Shown here: positions 22,266 through 30,448 of the stretch, piece by piece | Numbering within the stretch: position 1 is the first letter of the stretch | How the letters are laid out: every line of letters begins with the position of its first letter | The notes under the pieces: generated by a model | What the model saw: the letters and a program-made list of their open reading frames with translations, nothing else | The model's database searches: none | What the model was told of the DNA's origin: nothing | Virus record (IMG/VR): IMGVR_UViG_3300032083_001665 | Location: 1 to 32,384 of that record | From: a virus | DNA length: 32,384 nt | Reading direction: 5' to 3' (one strand) | Program-made: the position numbers and the translations under genes

Positions 22266-23058
22266 TTACTACCTCGTATATCTTTTGTAATTCAATTATT
22301 AATTCTTCTATATCTTGTATATTAATCATACAAGGTCCATCACACAAGGCCTCTTCTGGACTATCATGTGTCTCTAAGAAGACCATATCGGCGCCTGCAG
22401 CTATGCCTGCTTTAGCAAGTGCTGGAGCGTAGAAACTACCACAGCTAGGGTGAGTAGCATCTATGCATGTAGAAACAGTGACATCTCTGACGCCTAGTAT
22501 ATCTCGATTGATAACTTCAAAGTTTCTCATGTCTACGACAGTATTCCCATACCCAAAGGTATTTCCTCTTTCTATGATGATTACTTCATTCATATTTCCT
22601 GCCTGCCTAATCTTATCAACAATAAAACAGACATCTTCTGGCTTCATAAATGTACCCTTTTTAACAGATACAACCTTACCTGACTTAGCCGCAGCCTCTA
22701 AGAGCGCTGTGTTTCGGCACATTTGGTGAGGTATCTGTATAATATCTAATACATCTTTTGCTTTCTCTATCTCCTCTACGGAATGTACATCTGATGTAAC
22801 TCTAAATCCGTACTTATCCTTCACAGCTTGTAGTATTTTTAATCCTTCATCTATTCCAATCCCTTCATAAGAATCCTTACTTGTTCTATTAGCCTTTGAA
22901 TATGAAGACTTATAGATGATCTCAAAAGAATCCTCGGAAGGATGATTTACACTTCTTAAGTACTGTAGTACACTAAACTGTATGTCCCACAGTTTCTTTG
23001 CCACCTTTAAGGCATGTCTTTTTGATTCGATGGCACAGGGGCCGAGTATCATCTTCAT
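22234..23058 (-). CDS. kdsA: 3-deoxy-manno-octulosonate-8-phosphate synthase, metal-dependent type
   Basis: The enzyme condenses arabinose 5-phosphate and phosphoenolpyruvate to KDO 8-phosphate. The 274 residues align along the family: GPCAIES at 6-12, KANRTS at 55-60 (the KANR signature that separates it from DAHP synthases), TSDVH at 88-92, IIQIP near 106-110, VKKGTF near 132-137, ERGNTFGYGNTVVDMR at 163-178 and LETHDSPEEALCDGP near 228-242. The residues matching the metal ligands of the Aquifex enzyme are Cys8, His203, Glu229 and Asp240, so it is predicted to need a metal. AGGAG precedes ATG 23058. It sits between a MazG-like gene and a RuvC-like gene, in the opposite block from kdsB. Confidence 0.92.
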   Translation of the reverse strand: MKMILGPCAIESKRHALKVAKKLWDIQFSVLQYLRSVNHPSEDSFEIIYKSSYSKANRTSKDSYEGIGIDEGLKILQAVKDKYGFRVTSDVHSVEEIEKAKDVLDIIQIPHQMCRNTALLEAAAKSGKVVSVKKGTFMKPEDVCFIVDKIRQAGNMNEVIIIERGNTFGYGNTVVDMRNFEVINRDILGVRDVTVSTCIDATHPSCGSFYAPALAKAGIAAGADMVFLETHDSPEEALCDGPCMINIQDIEELIIELQKIYEVVNARYWNRPRN

Positions 23059-23060
23059 AG

Positions 23061-23363
23061 TTACTCTCCTATTCGATGAGCTATTGATACTTTGATAGCA
23101 TGGTCCAGGTTTAATCTATATGCAGATGCGATATCAAAGATGTCAACAATAGAATCTGCTAACACGGTTTCCATTACAGTTCTTGGATCCCTACTATTCA
23201 TTTGCTGTTCTAGTATACCTGCTTGCTTGTGTTTAGATACTTCCGATAATGTTAATATAATATCTAACAGTTTGGATCTCAATAATTCATCCTTATTTCC
23301 GACCCAGCTTTGGTTGTCTTTACTAACCTTAGTTACTTCTCTTAATAGCTCATCTATACTCAT
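23061..23363 (-). CDS. MazG-like NTP pyrophosphohydrolase-type protein
   Basis: The start at 23363 has GGGAG at good spacing and lies just after the stop of the metallophosphoesterase gene; it gives 100 residues. The C-terminal part (VLADSIVDIFDIASAYRLNL, DHAIKVSIAHRIGE) resembles the second half of MazG-like proteins, and SKLLDIILTLSEVSKHKQAG resembles the first helix with its acidic pair. Such enzymes hydrolyse NTPs or dNTPs. The match is by pattern and the motif is weak, so activity is uncertain. Confidence 0.65.
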   Translation of the reverse strand: MSIDELLREVTKVSKDNQSWVGNKDELLRSKLLDIILTLSEVSKHKQAGILEQQMNSRDPRTVMETVLADSIVDIFDIASAYRLNLDHAIKVSIAHRIGE

Positions 23364-23364
23364 C

Positions 23365-24075
23365 TTACAGCTCCCTTGTCCACTTACCATCTTCATCTAA
23401 TAACATAGGTATGATAAATGGAACTCCTTTATCAATGAACCCTACAGAAAGAATAGGCTTTCTTAGTCCTTTCTTTGCGTAGTTGAATGCTAAAGCTTCT
23501 CTGTCTATTAAGCACCCTACTTGCATTCCAAATAGTAGTTTTTCTCTCGTCGCTAGGTATTCAACACAAGACTGGGTGTGTAAGTGTCCTGCGACACAAG
23601 AGCGTCCATAATGCTTGACTCTATTTAATGCGGCACTCATTCCGCCTGCTCCTCCTTCATCCCCATGAGTAAACATTACACCATCTATAATTAACTCATC
23701 ATGAAATTTCCATGTCTTAGGCAGACCCATCCAATTATGGTAATCTTTAAGGAAATGCCTAGGAATACCTGCCCTAACCGCGGCTCTTTGCAACCTTAGA
23801 TCGTGATTACTGGTTAAGATATCTACTTTAGGAAAGAGTTTAGCTATCTCTTTGTTAAAAGCTAACATTTGCTTTATCTCATCGTTCGCAGATATAGCAT
23901 CGGGATCTTTAGTCCATGCAGATAGGCAGTATGAATCTGTTAAATCCCCTATATTCACTACCTTAGTTGGCTTGTACTTTCGCTTTACTGCTTTCAAGAA
24001 AGCCATTGTGTCTGGGTGATGGAACGGCGCTTGTATGTCCGAAATCACCAGTATTTTATTTTTTGACCTTTTCAT
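23365..24075 (-). CDS. Calcineurin-like metallophosphoesterase
   Basis: The start at 24075 (MKRSKNKILVISD) has AAGGAG and gives 236 residues. Motifs in order are SDIQAPFHHPD (Asp13; Gln in place of the usual His, common in phage members), NIGDLTD near 40, SNHDLR near 100, FTHGDEGG near 152 and GHLH near 178. It is a binuclear metal phosphoesterase. Targets in phages are mostly unknown: nucleic acid ends, cyclic nucleotides or sugar phosphates. It lies two genes upstream of kdsA, so a KDO-8-phosphate phosphatase role (normally the HAD-family enzyme KdsC) is conceivable but speculative. Confidence 0.83.
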   Translation of the reverse strand: MKRSKNKILVISDIQAPFHHPDTMAFLKAVKRKYKPTKVVNIGDLTDSYCLSAWTKDPDAISANDEIKQMLAFNKEIAKLFPKVDILTSNHDLRLQRAAVRAGIPRHFLKDYHNWMGLPKTWKFHDELIIDGVMFTHGDEGGAGGMSAALNRVKHYGRSCVAGHLHTQSCVEYLATREKLLFGMQVGCLIDREALAFNYAKKGLRKPILSVGFIDKGVPFIIPMLLDEDGKWTREL

Positions 24076-24085
24076 TAATTGCTCC

Positions 24086-24535
24086 TTAAACAATGATATT
24101 ATGATGCCTAAACACATTTGCTCTAGTTACGTTTTCACTATGGGTTACAAATTGCATATTCCATAGTTCATATCCGTAGCGTTCATCTATTCTATCTACG
24201 CTCGGTGACAGTTTAGAATCGTAACCAGATTCTTGCCATTCTTTAAATAGATAGTGGAAATCGGGGTTATTTAATGCCCAGTGTTCAAATAATACTCTGG
24301 CCACTATAGGCTGCCCTACTGAGGACACCGCACTCTTAGACCGTCCTGTAACTCTAGAAACCATATTATTATATGATGTCTTTAAGAACCCTTGCTTCGT
24401 TCTAATGTATAACTGACGCCTTTTCTTGTCACATGTTTTACAGACTGTCTTCTTACAGTCTTTGTGTGTCAGATCTTTATAATAACACGATATAGGTTGT
24501 ACTTCTTTACATTTAGTGCATCTTTTAGTGTCCAT
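24086..24535 (-). CDS. HNH-type homing endonuclease-like protein
   Basis: The N-terminal zinc motif has two Cys pairs (RCTKCKEV, VCKTCDKKR, residues about 4-40). The C-terminal part carries the pattern of free-standing phage HNH proteins: YLFKEWQESGYDS, then SPSVDRIDERYGYELWNMQF and VTHSENVTRAN. Such proteins nick or cut DNA and spread into related phages. It is placed between the ssDNA-binding-like gene and the phosphoesterase and is preceded by a strong hairpin (24557-24574). GAGG lies near ATG 24535. Confidence 0.8.
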   Translation of the reverse strand: MDTKRCTKCKEVQPISCYYKDLTHKDCKKTVCKTCDKKRRQLYIRTKQGFLKTSYNNMVSRVTGRSKSAVSSVGQPIVARVLFEHWALNNPDFHYLFKEWQESGYDSKLSPSVDRIDERYGYELWNMQFVTHSENVTRANVFRHHNIIV

Positions 24536-24556
24536 TATTTGCCTCTTGGTTAAGTA

Positions 24557-24588
24557 GCGGGGACTATACCCCGCCTTGTTTTTCTCTT
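24557..24588 (+). terminator. Strong GC-rich hairpin upstream of the HNH gene
   Basis: GCGGGG (24557-24562) pairs with CCCCGC (24569-24574) around the loop ACTATA. The T-rich side (CTTGTTTTTCTCTT) is on the plus strand, so it is a terminator only for rightward transcripts. In the leftward transcript it would be a leader hairpin about 20 bases before the HNH start. Confidence 0.5.
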
Positions 24589-24608
24589 ATACCTTTAATA
24601 TATCACAA

Positions 24609-25187
24609 CTACATGATATCAGGCAACCCTTTTTGTGAACTTTTTTTATTTGATAAGGAATTAGCAATCTTATCTTGTATAAAGTTAGGTAGTTTAGACA
24701 GTACAGATGAATCTTGGTTATCTATATCAAATACCACTAACTCAGTATTTGTCTCTTCAACAGACATTCCTTTAGCTAATGGCATAGCGTTTAAGATTTT
24801 TGCATTACCTGTTTTTGTACGTCCAATATTTAATTGAACACCTAATCCAACTAAATCGGCTAGGTTTAATGATTCGTCAAGTTTAGCCTTTGGGTCAAGT
24901 GCTTTAACAAAAGACGGAAGTTTAGCCTTCTCAAACAATGATACTGTTAGCTCCGTACTGATAAATTTTGGTAAGTCCTCGCCATTTACGTTTACGGTTT
25001 CGCCAGGGATTTCAAAAGTAAAGAACACTTTATGTCTTTCACTAACTACACCTTGGTACTCATCTTGTTGAACACCTAAGTCAATTATTTGAACTAATCT
25101 ACCGGTATGTACCCCTTCGCTTAAAGGTTCAAACTTACTTTTACCTTTATTTCCATTACTGTTATTTTTGAATCCACTTAAAGCCAT
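24609..25187 (-). CDS. Single-stranded DNA-binding-like replication protein
   Basis: The 192 residues resemble phage ssDNA-binding proteins encoded beside family A polymerases: a Gly/Asn/Lys-rich start, GVHTGRLVQIIDLGVQQDEY near 27-46, HKVFFTFEIPGE near 52-63, SLNLADLVGLGVQLNIGRTK near 105-124, and an extended polar C-terminus. An OB-type beta core is plausible. It would protect single strands and coordinate polymerase and helicase. AAGGAGACATATT precedes the ATG. The end lacks the strongly acidic tail of classical SSB. Confidence 0.68.
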   Translation of the reverse strand: MALSGFKNNSNGNKGKSKFEPLSEGVHTGRLVQIIDLGVQQDEYQGVVSERHKVFFTFEIPGETVNVNGEDLPKFISTELTVSLFEKAKLPSFVKALDPKAKLDESLNLADLVGLGVQLNIGRTKTGNAKILNAMPLAKGMSVEETNTELVVFDIDNQDSSVLSKLPNFIQDKIANSLSNKKSSQKGLPDIM

Positions 25188-25198
25188 AATATGTCTCC

Positions 25199-26965
25199 TT
25201 ATTTAGCTTCGCTCCAATTATTACCTTCACCTATGTCGGCAACGCTTGGAATGTTTATGTTTATACATGTTTGCATTATATTTTGTAGCGTTTCCGCTGT
25301 TTTTCTATCTTTAGCTGATATGTTTATTTCATCATGAACTGTACATAATGGAATAATGTCGTGCTTATAATAAGCTTCGATTAAGGCTGCTGCTGTCTGA
25401 TCAAATGCCCCGCCCTGTATTAAACTATTTAAAGCCTTGTATTCATAGCCTTTTTCATTATAAAGCTTACGTCCGCCTACAGTCTTAATAAATCCTCTTG
25501 AGAGCATAACTTCTTGGCAGTATTTATTTAAATCCTTTAAGTATGATGCTCCTTTAAAATAAGCATTTCGTACCTTAGCATACTCTATTTCACTCACTCC
25601 AAGGGCTTTAGCACCTTTGGCCTTACCCATTCCGTATGAAAGGGCTAGTGTCATAATCTTACTATCACTTCTTGTAATAGTTACTTTTGTTTTATCCCTA
25701 ACCATTGCACAGGCTTCTAGGTACAAATCTGTTCTTGGATTTAATCTATATTTATCAGCTAATTCTTTACCATTTTCACTGCCTATTGCTTCTGCGTAGT
25801 GTATTTGTAACCTAGGTTCCTGAGAACTGAAATCCAGGCTATACCACTTCTCGTTAAAATTTGGCAAGAACAGGCCTCTAATCAAAGGGGCAATTTCTTC
25901 ATCTCGTGACGGTATTTGCTGTACATTAGGAGACACGCAACTAAACCGACCTGTTCTCGCCTGGAGGATGTTAAGCTGTGGATAAATCCTTCCATGTTTT
26001 TCATGTTCTTCTATTGTTTTACAGAAGGATATCATCTTATCTAGTTTTTTAATCTTAGCAAATAAAGCTATGTCCTCATGGCTTTTATTTGCTTCTACCC
26101 AATCTTTTCCAAAAGATTCTTTGCCATCATCGTCTTTTAAACCTCGAACACCTAACTGATTGTATGCCCAAAGCTTTACTTGTGCTGGTGAGTTGTAGTT
26201 AAAGTATCCAAATTTTTCCCACATCTGGCGCTCTAATGGTCTTAGTTTATTTTCTAATTCAAATCTTACATTAAAAGTCTTTTTTATGTCAACTCTAATT
26301 CCTTGAAATCTCATATCGGTTGCGACATTGATTAACTTACAGTAGTATGCGTAAATATTTTTATCTAGTTTTTCTAATAATCTATTATGTAATTGTTCTG
26401 TTAAACTAACATCTTCTAAGCAATACTCTTCTACTACATCGCTAGCTTCTTGTATTCTGTCTAGGTTTTCCCAAACAATGTTCATCATTCTATTCTTTGC
26501 AGTTTTTATCTTCTTAAGTAGTTTAACATCACCGCCAAAATACATATCGGGATCTTCATAATACTCTGGAACTACGAATAGGCCGATCTCAGCGCCTACA
26601 TCTATTAATTTATTACTTTTTTTCTTCTTACCTAAGTATCTATTCGCTAAATAATCCAACGCATACGAGTTTTCTAAGTTACAATTTAACTTGCTTCCAA
26701 GTTGGGTACAGTAAAATTGTTTGTGTTTAATATCAACGCCTAGCATTTTAATTAAACCCGCTTCGTACGTAGCATTGTGTGCTATTATTCTATCAGCTTT
26801 CTCACATATTTCTTTGATCTTATTAATATCTCTTTCATAATAAACATCTTGGTCATCTATTTTTAGGCCGCAGCCTAATATCTTTACACCTCCCCAAGGT
26901 GCTCCTGACCCTTGGCCACTTTGAATACCGTAATCAAGTGTTTCGAAATCTATTATAATTTGCAT
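25199..26965 (-). CDS. Family A DNA polymerase with 3'-5' exonuclease
   Basis: This is the replicative polymerase of the phage. The N-terminal exonuclease has IIDFETLD (Asp6, Glu8), IIAHNATYEAG near 60 and YCLEDVSLTEQL near 185. The polymerase domain has QARTGRFSC near 336, motif A LDFSSQEPRLQ near 375, motif B RSDSKIMTLALSYGMG near 431-446 and motif C TVHDEI near 541-546. The motif B position matching E. coli Pol I Phe762 is Leu (about 439). At 588 residues it lacks a 5' nuclease domain, usual in phages. GGAGCG precedes the ATG. It follows the primase-helicase gene by 10 bases. Confidence 0.95.
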   Translation of the reverse strand: MQIIIDFETLDYGIQSGQGSGAPWGGVKILGCGLKIDDQDVYYERDINKIKEICEKADRIIAHNATYEAGLIKMLGVDIKHKQFYCTQLGSKLNCNLENSYALDYLANRYLGKKKKSNKLIDVGAEIGLFVVPEYYEDPDMYFGGDVKLLKKIKTAKNRMMNIVWENLDRIQEASDVVEEYCLEDVSLTEQLHNRLLEKLDKNIYAYYCKLINVATDMRFQGIRVDIKKTFNVRFELENKLRPLERQMWEKFGYFNYNSPAQVKLWAYNQLGVRGLKDDDGKESFGKDWVEANKSHEDIALFAKIKKLDKMISFCKTIEEHEKHGRIYPQLNILQARTGRFSCVSPNVQQIPSRDEEIAPLIRGLFLPNFNEKWYSLDFSSQEPRLQIHYAEAIGSENGKELADKYRLNPRTDLYLEACAMVRDKTKVTITRSDSKIMTLALSYGMGKAKGAKALGVSEIEYAKVRNAYFKGASYLKDLNKYCQEVMLSRGFIKTVGGRKLYNEKGYEYKALNSLIQGGAFDQTAAALIEAYYKHDIIPLCTVHDEINISAKDRKTAETLQNIMQTCININIPSVADIGEGNNWSEAK

Positions 26966-26975
26966 ATTTTCGCTC

Positions 26976-28670
26976 CTAAAGTATGCTATTGTCTATATTT
27001 ACACTTGAATAAGGTTCAATTCTACCTGTTTCAAGATTAAATTTAAGGTCTGCCCCTGGGCCTAGTTCACCTGCCAGTCTATTTTTAATAACATGATATT
27101 TTACAGGGCCGTCAGACTGTCTCTGATCTCGCTGAATGACGATAACTGCGTCACTGTAGTTCTTTACCGATGAAGATCCATAAAGCGAATCTAGGCACGG
27201 TACAGCGCCATTCTCATAGCTTTTAGACTCATCTGATCTTTTTCTAACGTGAGAAGCTAGTACGATGCAGATACCAAGCTCTTGTGTTAACATTTGTAAG
27301 GTTACTACTAATTTCTCTGTCTTTTCGTTTTTAGAGCCTCCACCATCTGTGCCATACATTGATGTTAGTGCAGATAAGTGGTCGACAAAGATAAACTTAC
27401 ATCCACCAGCATGTGCCATATATCTAATCTTATTTGCCAGGCCATCTGCGTCTAAGTGGCCAAATGCCTGATCTAACATAAATCTATTATTGTCAAATAG
27501 GTGTTTCCATGCTTCTTTTTGCATGTCTTCAGGTACATCTTTGCTTAAGTGCAGTCTTCTATTGAGGTGTATACTCATTAAGCCGCCAACAGTGTCGCAA
27601 GTTGGTTCCTCTAGGTGGATAATGCCTATATTATATTTAGTAGAGTTGAATACATAATACTCTAGTTCTTTAAATAAGGTGGTTTTACCTTGTCCTGTCC
27701 CGGCTCCTATAGTTATTAAACTACCTAGCCTTAGTATATCTCCGTATCGTCCAAGTCCCCAGCCAGCAGGGAAAGGAATTGCTTCATAGTTGTCTCGTTC
27801 CATCCAAAGATCCCATGTGTCCTCCGATCGTATGATGCCCGATGGAGTATACTCTTTAGCTTGGAAGAGCGATGAGTAGAATTCTGTAAACTTGCCCGTT
27901 CTGCACATGTCCGATACATCATTTTCACTAAATCGGGCGATAAATCCTTTTCCTGGTGGTAATAGTTTACAAAATTCTTCTGCATCTTTTAAGTCCTTTT
28001 CTTCTTCTTGGTCTACTGCAAATATAACTTTTTCAAAGCCTTCAAACCATTGAAGGTTATCTTTTAAAGATGAAGCACTGCATCCATTAGGGAGCGAAAC
28101 GGATGCAATGCCTCTGCCAACTGAACTCTTGTATTTGGTAATCTCATAAGCGGCCATAGCGTCTTCTTCACCTGCAGTCACAATCACTATCTTTCCAGAT
28201 TTAAATAAATGCTGTCCAAATAACTCAATAGTTCCTGACGTATCTCCAACACGACCTTTAGTAAAATCCTTAGGTAGTACTCGTTTCTTGTATCCTACCA
28301 GTTGGCGTTGTTTATATACAGGGTAGTATCTTTCGATTTCTTCCCCATTTTCATTGTACAGCGATTTAACGCCGTAGAAATCACATGTATCTTTAGATAT
28401 TCTTCTATCTATAATACCTAAAGATGATAATTGTTTTACTTCTTGTATTTTAAGCATATGATTAACTTCTTTAACTTTTTTATAGGTTTTAACTTGCAGT
28501 TCGTCCTCTTCATCAATTATTAATGATTTACAGGAAAAACAGTACCCATCTATTGTGCCATCTGGCTTCTCGTAATAAGACACGGCGTCACTAGAAGGGC
28601 ATTTTGGGCAGGGCTGTCCGCTCTTAATTAGTCGGCCTTTAATCATTTGCTTGCTCCCTTTGCTTCTCAT
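26976..28670 (-). CDS. Bifunctional primase-helicase (T7 gp4-like)
   Basis: This protein primes and unwinds DNA at the fork. The N-terminal zinc finger has CPKC at 21-24 and CFSC near 44. A Toprim region holds VTAGEEDAMAA near 166-176 and FAVDQEEE near 218. The RecA/DnaB-like helicase has Walker A GAGTGQGKTT near 320, IIHLEEPT, FIFVDHLSALTS (Walker B) near 427 and ASHVRKRSD near 466. At 564 residues it matches the T7 gp4 size. An alternative start nine codons in (28646) has AAAGGGAG upstream. ATGA overlap links it to the nuclease gene. Confidence 0.93.
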   Translation of the reverse strand: MRSKGSKQMIKGRLIKSGQPCPKCPSSDAVSYYEKPDGTIDGYCFSCKSLIIDEEDELQVKTYKKVKEVNHMLKIQEVKQLSSLGIIDRRISKDTCDFYGVKSLYNENGEEIERYYPVYKQRQLVGYKKRVLPKDFTKGRVGDTSGTIELFGQHLFKSGKIVIVTAGEEDAMAAYEITKYKSSVGRGIASVSLPNGCSASSLKDNLQWFEGFEKVIFAVDQEEEKDLKDAEEFCKLLPPGKGFIARFSENDVSDMCRTGKFTEFYSSLFQAKEYTPSGIIRSEDTWDLWMERDNYEAIPFPAGWGLGRYGDILRLGSLITIGAGTGQGKTTLFKELEYYVFNSTKYNIGIIHLEEPTCDTVGGLMSIHLNRRLHLSKDVPEDMQKEAWKHLFDNNRFMLDQAFGHLDADGLANKIRYMAHAGGCKFIFVDHLSALTSMYGTDGGGSKNEKTEKLVVTLQMLTQELGICIVLASHVRKRSDESKSYENGAVPCLDSLYGSSSVKNYSDAVIVIQRDQRQSDGPVKYHVIKNRLAGELGPGADLKFNLETGRIEPYSSVNIDNSIL

Positions 28671-29458
28671 AATGCCTCGTCTCCTTCCTTATACTCTTTA
28701 TTATGCCTATCTTTTTCTTTTTTGTCAACAATATATTGTAATAAAGTTTCTATGTCGTTTTGTATAAACGGTACTTCATATTCTTTTAAAGAATCTGCTA
28801 AGATATGAAGTAGTGTTAATTCTTCTATCTCATCTTTATCGCAGTACCCCTCTGTCTCCATTATATATTTATAAAGATTTAATTGAAACATGTACTTGGT
28901 AAAATTTGCATCATTATGCTCCTCTATGGGAGGATATGCTGGTTTGGAGTACCTGTTCTCTTTAACTATCTGTTTATTAGTCTTGTAATCTAAAAGACAC
29001 AACTTGCCTGTCTCTTTATTTCTTAAGACTAAATCAATCGTACCCGCTATTCCATGTTTTGGACTAAAAACAATCTTTTCACTGTCTACAAACTCATACT
29101 TAACTAAAATGTCATCAATAGCCTTTTCGACAAGAGGGAATATATTCTTTTCTCTGTCATTATTCGGTTTGTTTAATTTTAAATCTTGTATATATAGTTC
29201 GGCATAAAGGTGTACTGCTGTCCCAAAATCACAGGCAGCGTTTTTATTAGCTTCCCACTCTTTTAATACTGCTTGTTTAGTTATACCTCTCTTTCTTGCA
29301 ACAAAGTATGCAATTCTATCGGCCTCAAACTTAGGGAAAAACTGCCCTAAAAAGGTGGTTGCCGACGTATACTTCTTTTTGCCAGATGTATAACTATGGG
29401 CAGCTTCATTAAATTTAAGTTTACTGCCGTTTGGGTGTTGTACTTCTTTATCGCTCAT
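28667..29458 (-). CDS. PD-(D/E)XK (RecB/Cas4-like) nuclease
   Basis: The 263 residues show the RecB-type nuclease pattern: a His in TAVHLYAELYI near 95, Asp in GIAGTIDLVLRN near 136-147, LCLLDYKTNKQ near 153-163 (the D...E/DXK core) and a C-terminal QLNLYKYIME motif near 193. It probably processes DNA ends for recombination or degrades host DNA. It starts in the last codons of the preceding small gene and its stop overlaps the primase-helicase start. Confidence 0.87.
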   Translation of the reverse strand: MSDKEVQHPNGSKLKFNEAAHSYTSGKKKYTSATTFLGQFFPKFEADRIAYFVARKRGITKQAVLKEWEANKNAACDFGTAVHLYAELYIQDLKLNKPNNDREKNIFPLVEKAIDDILVKYEFVDSEKIVFSPKHGIAGTIDLVLRNKETGKLCLLDYKTNKQIVKENRYSKPAYPPIEEHNDANFTKYMFQLNLYKYIMETEGYCDKDEIEELTLLHILADSLKEYEVPFIQNDIETLLQYIVDKKEKDRHNKEYKEGDEAL

Positions 29459-29651
29459 CTTTTACCACTACTATTTCTACTTGGCCATCAATAATATCGC
29501 AGTCTGGATAGTGTTTCTGTACCAAAGGTTTATATTCTGTCGGAAGAATGATCGAAGTCACCTTCTCCGTCTTAACAAAGGTACACGGCATGTGTACTAA
29601 TCGTCTTTTATTCAATGTTTCCATTGTATCGAAAAAGTTATCTAGAGACAT
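29448..29651 (-). CDS. Hypothetical small protein
   Basis: The 67 residues start MSLDNFFDTMETLNKRR and end VEIVVVKDER. AGAGGTAACTT precedes the ATG. It overlaps the nuclease gene by 11 bases and follows a tiny membrane gene by three bases, so it is part of a tight leftward chain. There is no membrane segment and no recognised family. Confidence 0.6.
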   Translation of the reverse strand: MSLDNFFDTMETLNKRRLVHMPCTFVKTEKVTSIILPTEYKPLVQKHYPDCDIIDGQVEIVVVKDER

Positions 29652-29654
29652 AAG

Positions 29655-29765
29655 TTACCTCTGTTTTGTATATTGGTGAATAACTTCAGCGGCTAATACT
29701 ACTGCCATGGGCGGTATAAAAAGCGACACGATAGTTAAAGCTATTATATAAAGTGTATCGTGCAT
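29655..29765 (-). CDS. Tiny membrane protein
   Basis: ATG 29765, preceded by AGGAGATAGAT, to TAA 29655 gives 36 residues, mostly hydrophobic (LYIIALTIVSLFIPPMAVVL) with a polar end (HQYTKQR). It fills the gap between two genes. Coding is supported by the ribosome binding site and packing; function unknown. Confidence 0.6.
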   Translation of the reverse strand: MHDTLYIIALTIVSLFIPPMAVVLAAEVIHQYTKQR

Positions 29766-29774
29766 ATCTATCTC

Positions 29775-29948
29775 CTATTGTCCTATAGACTTTAAGTATG
29801 AGATGATTTCTTCCATCTCTTTGACACTAATTCCCACTAATGTCTTTAGTGTTAAAGCATCATTAGCCCTTCGTGCATCGTTAGTTAGATGAATTGCTAT
29901 CATCTGTAAGTGCTCGCTTGGCTTTATTGTTTTTAATTTTTTGTTCAC
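29775..29948 (-). CDS. Hypothetical small helical protein, GTG start
   Basis: A GTG at 29948 has AAGGAGG six bases upstream, much better than the upstream ATG at 29975, so 57 residues are predicted. It starts with VNKKLKTIKPSEHLQMIAIH and contains a helical VKEMEEIISYLKSIGQ end. The gene overlaps the preceding 54-codon gene by 68 bases in a different frame. It is not recognised. Confidence 0.55.
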   Translation of the reverse strand: MNKKLKTIKPSEHLQMIAIHLTNDARRANDALTLKTLVGISVKEMEEIISYLKSIGQ

Positions 29949-30045
29949 GTAGAACCTCCTTATAAAGATTATCAATATCTTCCTCAGTTAAGTCATTAAC
30001 ACCGTAGTTTTCTAACTCTTCATCTAAATAATCATTTATATCCAT
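29881..30045 (-). CDS. Hypothetical small acidic protein
   Basis: ATG 30045, preceded by AAGGAGACACACTA, to TAA 29881 gives 54 residues: an acidic half (MDINDYLDEELENYG, DLTEEDIDNLYKEV) and a basic half (REQKIKNNKAKRAL). The start overlaps the stop of the upstream gene (TAATG). The long overlap with the next gene means at least one of the pair may have a different end, but both have good ribosome binding sites. Confidence 0.55.
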   Translation of the reverse strand: MDINDYLDEELENYGVNDLTEEDIDNLYKEVLREQKIKNNKAKRALTDDSNSSN

Positions 30046-30275
30046 TAGTGTGTCTCCTTGTACATGGCTCTAAATAATAGTTCATTTTCTTTATTTGGTA
30101 AAAGTACCATAGCTTCGTTAGATTCTACGTAATCTACAATAGCGTGGTAGATACATTCAGCTGGTACTTGAGTTTTAATATATCTTGTTACATTTGATTG
30201 AGTTAGGCGGGATGTGGCCACCATCTCTTCAATCATGTCGTCTAAGTTGTCTGGACTTACTCTATAGTTTTCCAT
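30045..30275 (-). CDS. Hypothetical small protein
   Basis: The start at 30275 has AGGAGG six bases upstream and gives 76 residues (MENYRVSPDNLDDMIEEMV, ending LLFRAMYKETH). It overlaps both neighbours at TAATG junctions, so it is translationally coupled. It is predicted soluble and helical; no family recognised. Confidence 0.65.
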   Translation of the reverse strand: MENYRVSPDNLDDMIEEMVATSRLTQSNVTRYIKTQVPAECIYHAIVDYVESNEAMVLLPNKENELLFRAMYKETH

Positions 30276-30433
30276 TACTTGCCTCCTATCATTGCTATGC
30301 CAAATATACTTAGTATAGCTATTGTTATAATAGGCTGGGCGATAAAAGCTACCATACCTAGGCCAAGTAACCCAAGTCCGCAACTAATAATTCCCACGTC
30401 TACTAGTGTTTGTTTAAATGTTATCTTCTTCAT
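30275..30433 (-). CDS. Small two-pass membrane protein
   Basis: ATG 30433, preceded by AAGGAGATTAACA, to TAA 30275 gives 52 residues: a basic start (MKKITFKQT), hydrophobic segments about 11-31 (VGIISCGLGLLGLGMVAF) and 34-49 (IITIAILSIFGIAMIG). It is the first gene after the strong promoter at 30461-30489. Size and topology would fit a holin or a membrane-active early protein; no homology evidence. Confidence 0.65.
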   Translation of the reverse strand: MKKITFKQTLVDVGIISCGLGLLGLGMVAFIAQPIITIAILSIFGIAMIGGK

Positions 30434-30448
30434 TGTTAATCTCCTTTG

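Noticed and set aside
22234-23058. kdsA as a DAHP synthase or sialic acid synthase
   Set aside because: The KANR motif and FGYGNTVVDM segment are KDO-8-phosphate synthase traits; DAHP synthases have KPRTS instead.
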